From Lucinisca nassula (lineage: Eukaryota; Mollusca; Bivalvia; Lucinida; Lucinidae), in NCBI GenBank assembly GCA_963580285.1, contig OY757020.1:96599497-96663496 (forward strand): 64,000 nt of DNA, given 5' to 3'. Numbering within the stretch: the stretch's first letter is position 1; every line of letters starts with the position of its first letter. The notes beneath the pieces are model-generated. The model searched no databases. It was not told the DNA's origin and saw only the letters and a list, made by a program, of their open reading frames with translations. Shown here piece after piece: positions 61,206-64,000 of this stretch. The translations under genes were made by a program, and so were the position numbers.

Positions 61206-61530
61206 AAAGCACGATCTGTAGCTGGTTTGGCATCATTGGATTCTTTCACACAGAATGCACTTTTCAGGAAAACCCTGAAGCGTCCACATATCGGAAGAAA
61301 CCTAGGCCCTTTACTTGTGTGTGCCATGAATAAAACATCAGAATAGGGGCATTGACTTGTTTCCGGCTTAACACTCATTCACTTCTCTTTCTTTGGCTTT
61401 GGCAATGCTAACCTTGAGTTTGCTTTTGCTTGCTTGGTGAACTTTTATTTGGGTAGTAGGGACTTTTATACTGGTAATGTAGAAACAGGTTTTCAGCATT
61501 CTTCAACACCAACAGATAACATGTTAATCT
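61206..61530. other. No gene recognised
   Basis: Unassigned, no splice-bounded open segment with a recognisable domain. Confidence 0.4.
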
Positions 61531-61743
61531 TTAACCCTTCTCTTAATGAATATTCAGTTAAGCCACACCCATTTCTGACTTTGAACCAGTCAGATTTCTT
61601 CATGTAATTTATTCCCACAAATTCATAAACGGAATGTTAAACAGTGTAGATCCTGATCAGATGGCTTCTTCAGAAGCCATCTGATCTGGATCTTCACTGT
61701 TTCCAAAGATATTGGTTGTTGTGAACAGCATGATAAGAGTTAA
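61531..61743. mobile_element. Family D MITE, TTAA-flanked
   Basis: TTAA at 61531-61534 and 61740-61743. Ends CCCTTCTCTTAATGAATA and CAGCATGATAAGAG. Core II GATGGCTTCTTCAGAAGCCATC. Confidence 0.85.
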
Positions 61744-61744
61744 G

Positions 61745-61995
61745 ATGCCAATCACAACAATTGTCATCTGCTCTGTTGTCTGCTTGTTAATTTGATAGTC
61801 ATTGTTACAAACATTGTGAATCCTGATCAGACTGCTCCTAGAGAAGCAGTGTTGCAAACTGTGGACCCTGATCAGACTGCTCCTATAGGAGGGTCCACAC
61901 TGTTTGCCTGTATGCAAGAATATTTGTAAACCGTTTGGAAGAAGATGCAGAACTTGAGACGACTATATAAACAGACAACATTTTCGGATGCAGTT
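61745..61995. repeat. Family I repeat with rearranged core II
   Basis: CACAACAATTGTCATCTGCT to AACAGACAACATTTTCGGAT. The core II arm occurs twice (about 61815 and 61857). The 92-bp tandem array starts just after it. Confidence 0.55.
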
Positions 61996-62016
61996 TTTGT
62001 AGTGCCTGCTTTAAGC

Positions 62017-62476
62017 ATGGCGCGATATAGGAGTCCTGTTTATCATCCATTTGTTCGTCAAGCCATCAACATTTGCGATCACCCTAACTTTCTCCCTAAT
62101 GTTAGAGCATGGCGCGATATAGGAGTCCTGTTTATCATCCATTTGTTCGTCAAGCCATCAACATTTGCGATCACCCTAACTTTCTCCCTAATGTTAGAGC
62201 ATGGCGCGATATAGGAGTCCTGTTTATCGTCCATTTGTTCATCAAGCCGTCAACATTTGCGATCACCCTAACTTTCTCCCTAATGTTAGAGCATGGCGCG
62301 ATATAGGAGTCCTGTTTATCGTCCATTTGTTCGTCAAGCCGTCAACATTTGCGATCACCCTAACTTTCTCCCTAATGTTAGAGCATGGCGCGATATAGGA
62401 GTCCTGTTTATCGTCCATTTGTTCGTCAAGCCGTCAACATTTGCGATCACCCTAACTTTCTCCCTAAAGTTAGAGT
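62017..62476. repeat. 92-bp tandem repeat, five copies
   Basis: ATGGCGCGATATAGGAGTCC starts at 62017, 62109, 62201, 62293 and 62385, exactly 92 bp apart. Units one and two read TTTATCATCC and AAGCCATCAAC; units three to five read TTTATCGTCC and AAGCCGTCAAC. The short open frames across it (MARYRSPVY...) follow from the repeat and are not a gene. Confidence 0.95.
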
Positions 62477-62594
62477 CCCCACACGCGTGACATAGCCTTT
62501 GGTGGAAATCTTGTTCTTCTATCTTAAGGGTTAACTCATTTTGTTCTGAATAACAGTTTAAAGAAAAGAACCTGCTCTGCAGTTACTCATTTAC

Positions 62595-62925
62595 AGTCGA
62601 ACTTCAATGGCTCGAACACCTTTGGGACCATGAAAATCTGTTCGAGACAGGGGTAGTTTTAGCCACTGAGGGCTACTGCCAGGAGGCATAACGAGATACT
62701 TTAGGACATCTTTTAATGTGTTCTATAATGAAAAATGTATGCTGTGTGTACTCATTAGAATCACCTCATTGAGGCGATTCTAATGAGTACACACAGCATA
62801 CATTTGCAAGATAAAAAATGAAAATATCCTAATTTTTACTTTCCCTATTTCTTACATGCAGAATTCCCTAGGGACTCAATAACGGGTTCGACTCAGCCAT
62901 GGTAAAGGAGCCATCGGTGTTCGAG
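62595..62925. mobile_element. Family C MITE, right end lost
   Basis: TA-CAGTCGAACTTCAATGGCTC at left. Core I ACTCATTAGAATCACCTCA / TGAGGCGATTCTAATGAGT at about 62751-62788. The right terminal GAAGTTC...CTG is missing after GTGTTCGAGC. Confidence 0.8.
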
Positions 62926-62944
62926 CTTGGTTTGTTTTGTTTGA

Positions 62945-63078
62945 TTGTTGAATGATAAACAGTGAAGATCCAGATCAGATGTCCTCTCCGGAAGCCATCT
63001 GATCTTGTTTTACACTGTAGAGGATATTTGTGGTAAACAGGCTAGAGCATATCCTGATGTAGCAGGACAACGATAAAA
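62945..63078. repeat. Family D-like remnant
   Basis: ATGATAAACAGTGAAGATCC, an altered core II (TCCTCTCCGGAAGCCATCTG), and AGCAGGACAACG. No intact ends. Confidence 0.45.
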
Positions 63079-63090
63079 GAGAGATTTTTT

Positions 63091-64000
63091 TATGCCCCCC
63101 GGCCATCCGAAGAATGTTCGTCCGTCTGAAACATAAACACAGTCAATAACTTTCTTTTGTCTGGATGGATTTTGAAATTACTTTGTAGAAATGTTAACCA
63201 TCATGAGACGATGTGTCACGCGCAAAACTCATGTAGAAATGTTAACCATCATGAGACGATGTGTCACGCGCAAAACTCGGGTCCGTACCTAAAAGGGCAA
63301 GGTCATACTTAGAGGTCAAAGGTAAAAAAAAGGGTCCGAAACTTAAACATGGTCAAAACTTTCTTATATCTGGATGGATTTTGAAATTACTTGGCAGAAA
63401 TGTTATCCTTCATAAGACGATGAGTCGTGCACAAAACGCATATCCATACCTCCAAGGTCAAGGTCGTACTTATAGGTCAAAGGTAAAAATATGGGTCCAA
63501 AACTTAAACATGGTCAATAACTTTCTTATTTTTGAATGGAATTTGAAATTACTAGGCAGAAATGTTAGCCATCATGAGACAATCTGCCTGACACAAAACC
63601 AAGGTCCTTACCTCCAAGGTCAATGTCATACTTAGAGGTCAAAGATTAAAAAAAAGTTCCAAATCTTAAACAAAGTCAATAACTTACTTATTTCTGGATG
63701 GATTTTGAAATTATCTGGCAGAAATGTTAACCTGCATGAGACAATGTGTCGTGCCCAAGACCCAGGTTGGTACCTCCAAGGTCAATGTCATACTTGGAGG
63801 TAAAAGTTAAAAAAAATGTCTTTTTCTTGTGTCCGGTTATTCTGAATGGATTTGGAAATTACTTGGTAGAAATATTAACCATCATAAGTCAGTGTATCAT
63901 ACGCAAGACCAGGTTAGTACATCCAAGGTCAAGGTCATATTTACAGGTCAAAGGTAAAGAAAAGTGTTTTTTTTTTTTTGTTGTTGTGTCCGCTCAATAT
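63091..64000. repeat. Long repeat X with about 160-bp units, runs off the window
   Basis: Head ATGCCCCCCGGCCATCCGAA with GTCCGTCTG. Units are marked by TGGATGGATTTTGAAATTAC at 63162, 63371 and 63695 with variants at 63533 and 63842, and by CCAAGGTCAAGGTCATACTT. The extra length of the first spacing is a perfect 48-bp tandem duplication (63184-63279). Confidence 0.65.

Noticed and set aside
61206..61530. Possible exon between the family G and D copies
   Set aside because: No open segment bounded by plausible acceptor and donor sites, and no recognisable protein similarity.
62017..62490. Open frames MARYRSPVY... across the 92-bp repeat
   Set aside because: They follow from a tandem unit that lacks stops in two frames. 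The period is not a multiple of three and the frames restart in every unit.

Overview
This is eukaryotic, repeat-saturated nuclear DNA, most likely from a bivalve mollusc. A heterodont clam or mussel is my guess; no species can be fixed from the sequence. The signs are one intron-split host gene, dozens of short hairpin-bearing transposons, tRNA-derived SINEs, a DIRS retrotransposon, and long GTCCGTCGTC-type repeats that carry minisatellites. There are no operons, ribosome binding sites or CRISPR arrays.

Host gene. Four plus-strand exons (3240-3410, 8752-8962, 17797-17927, 22308-22423) join in phase into about 209 codons of nicotinate phosphoribosyltransferase (NAPRT, first step of NAD synthesis from nicotinic acid). 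The first coding exon and the C-terminal half were not found. Everything after 22424 may therefore be a giant intron or intergenic DNA. Transposon edges lie 25-35 bp before three of the four 3' splice sites and about 10-20 bp after two of the 5' splice sites.

Protein-coding transposons. A dead mariner lies at 6456-7804 and a 5'-truncated CR1/Jockey-like LINE at 14337-15519. A structurally complete Tigger/pogo element with an open 594-codon transposase is at 34144-37086. A structurally complete DIRS-like tyrosine-recombinase retrotransposon is at 52619-58960. It has perfect 158-bp inverted terminal repeats, an internal complementary region, and gag-like, RT-RNaseH-methyltransferase and tyrosine recombinase frames. 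It sits inside a SINE copy, so its insertion point can be read to within 4 bp.

Non-coding repeats, named here by letter. Families A and B carry a GAGGCGG-type central hairpin (core I). Families C, H, L and G are TA-flanked with CAG- or CTG-type ends. Families D and E are TTAA-flanked and piggyBac-like. Family K is a foldback element, and I, J, M, N, Z and AA are smaller families. Family F is a SINE-like 300-bp repeat with target-site duplications. Longer hairpin-ended elements (P, Q, R, S, T, U, V, W, X) each carry a different minisatellite, and at least one (38913-39364) has Helitron-type ends. A 92-bp tandem repeat lies at 62017-62476.

The most unusual pattern is modularity. The same two central hairpins (core I and core II) recur inside short transposon families whose ends, and even target sites, differ. 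Nesting is deep enough that several empty and filled insertion sites can be compared within the window.
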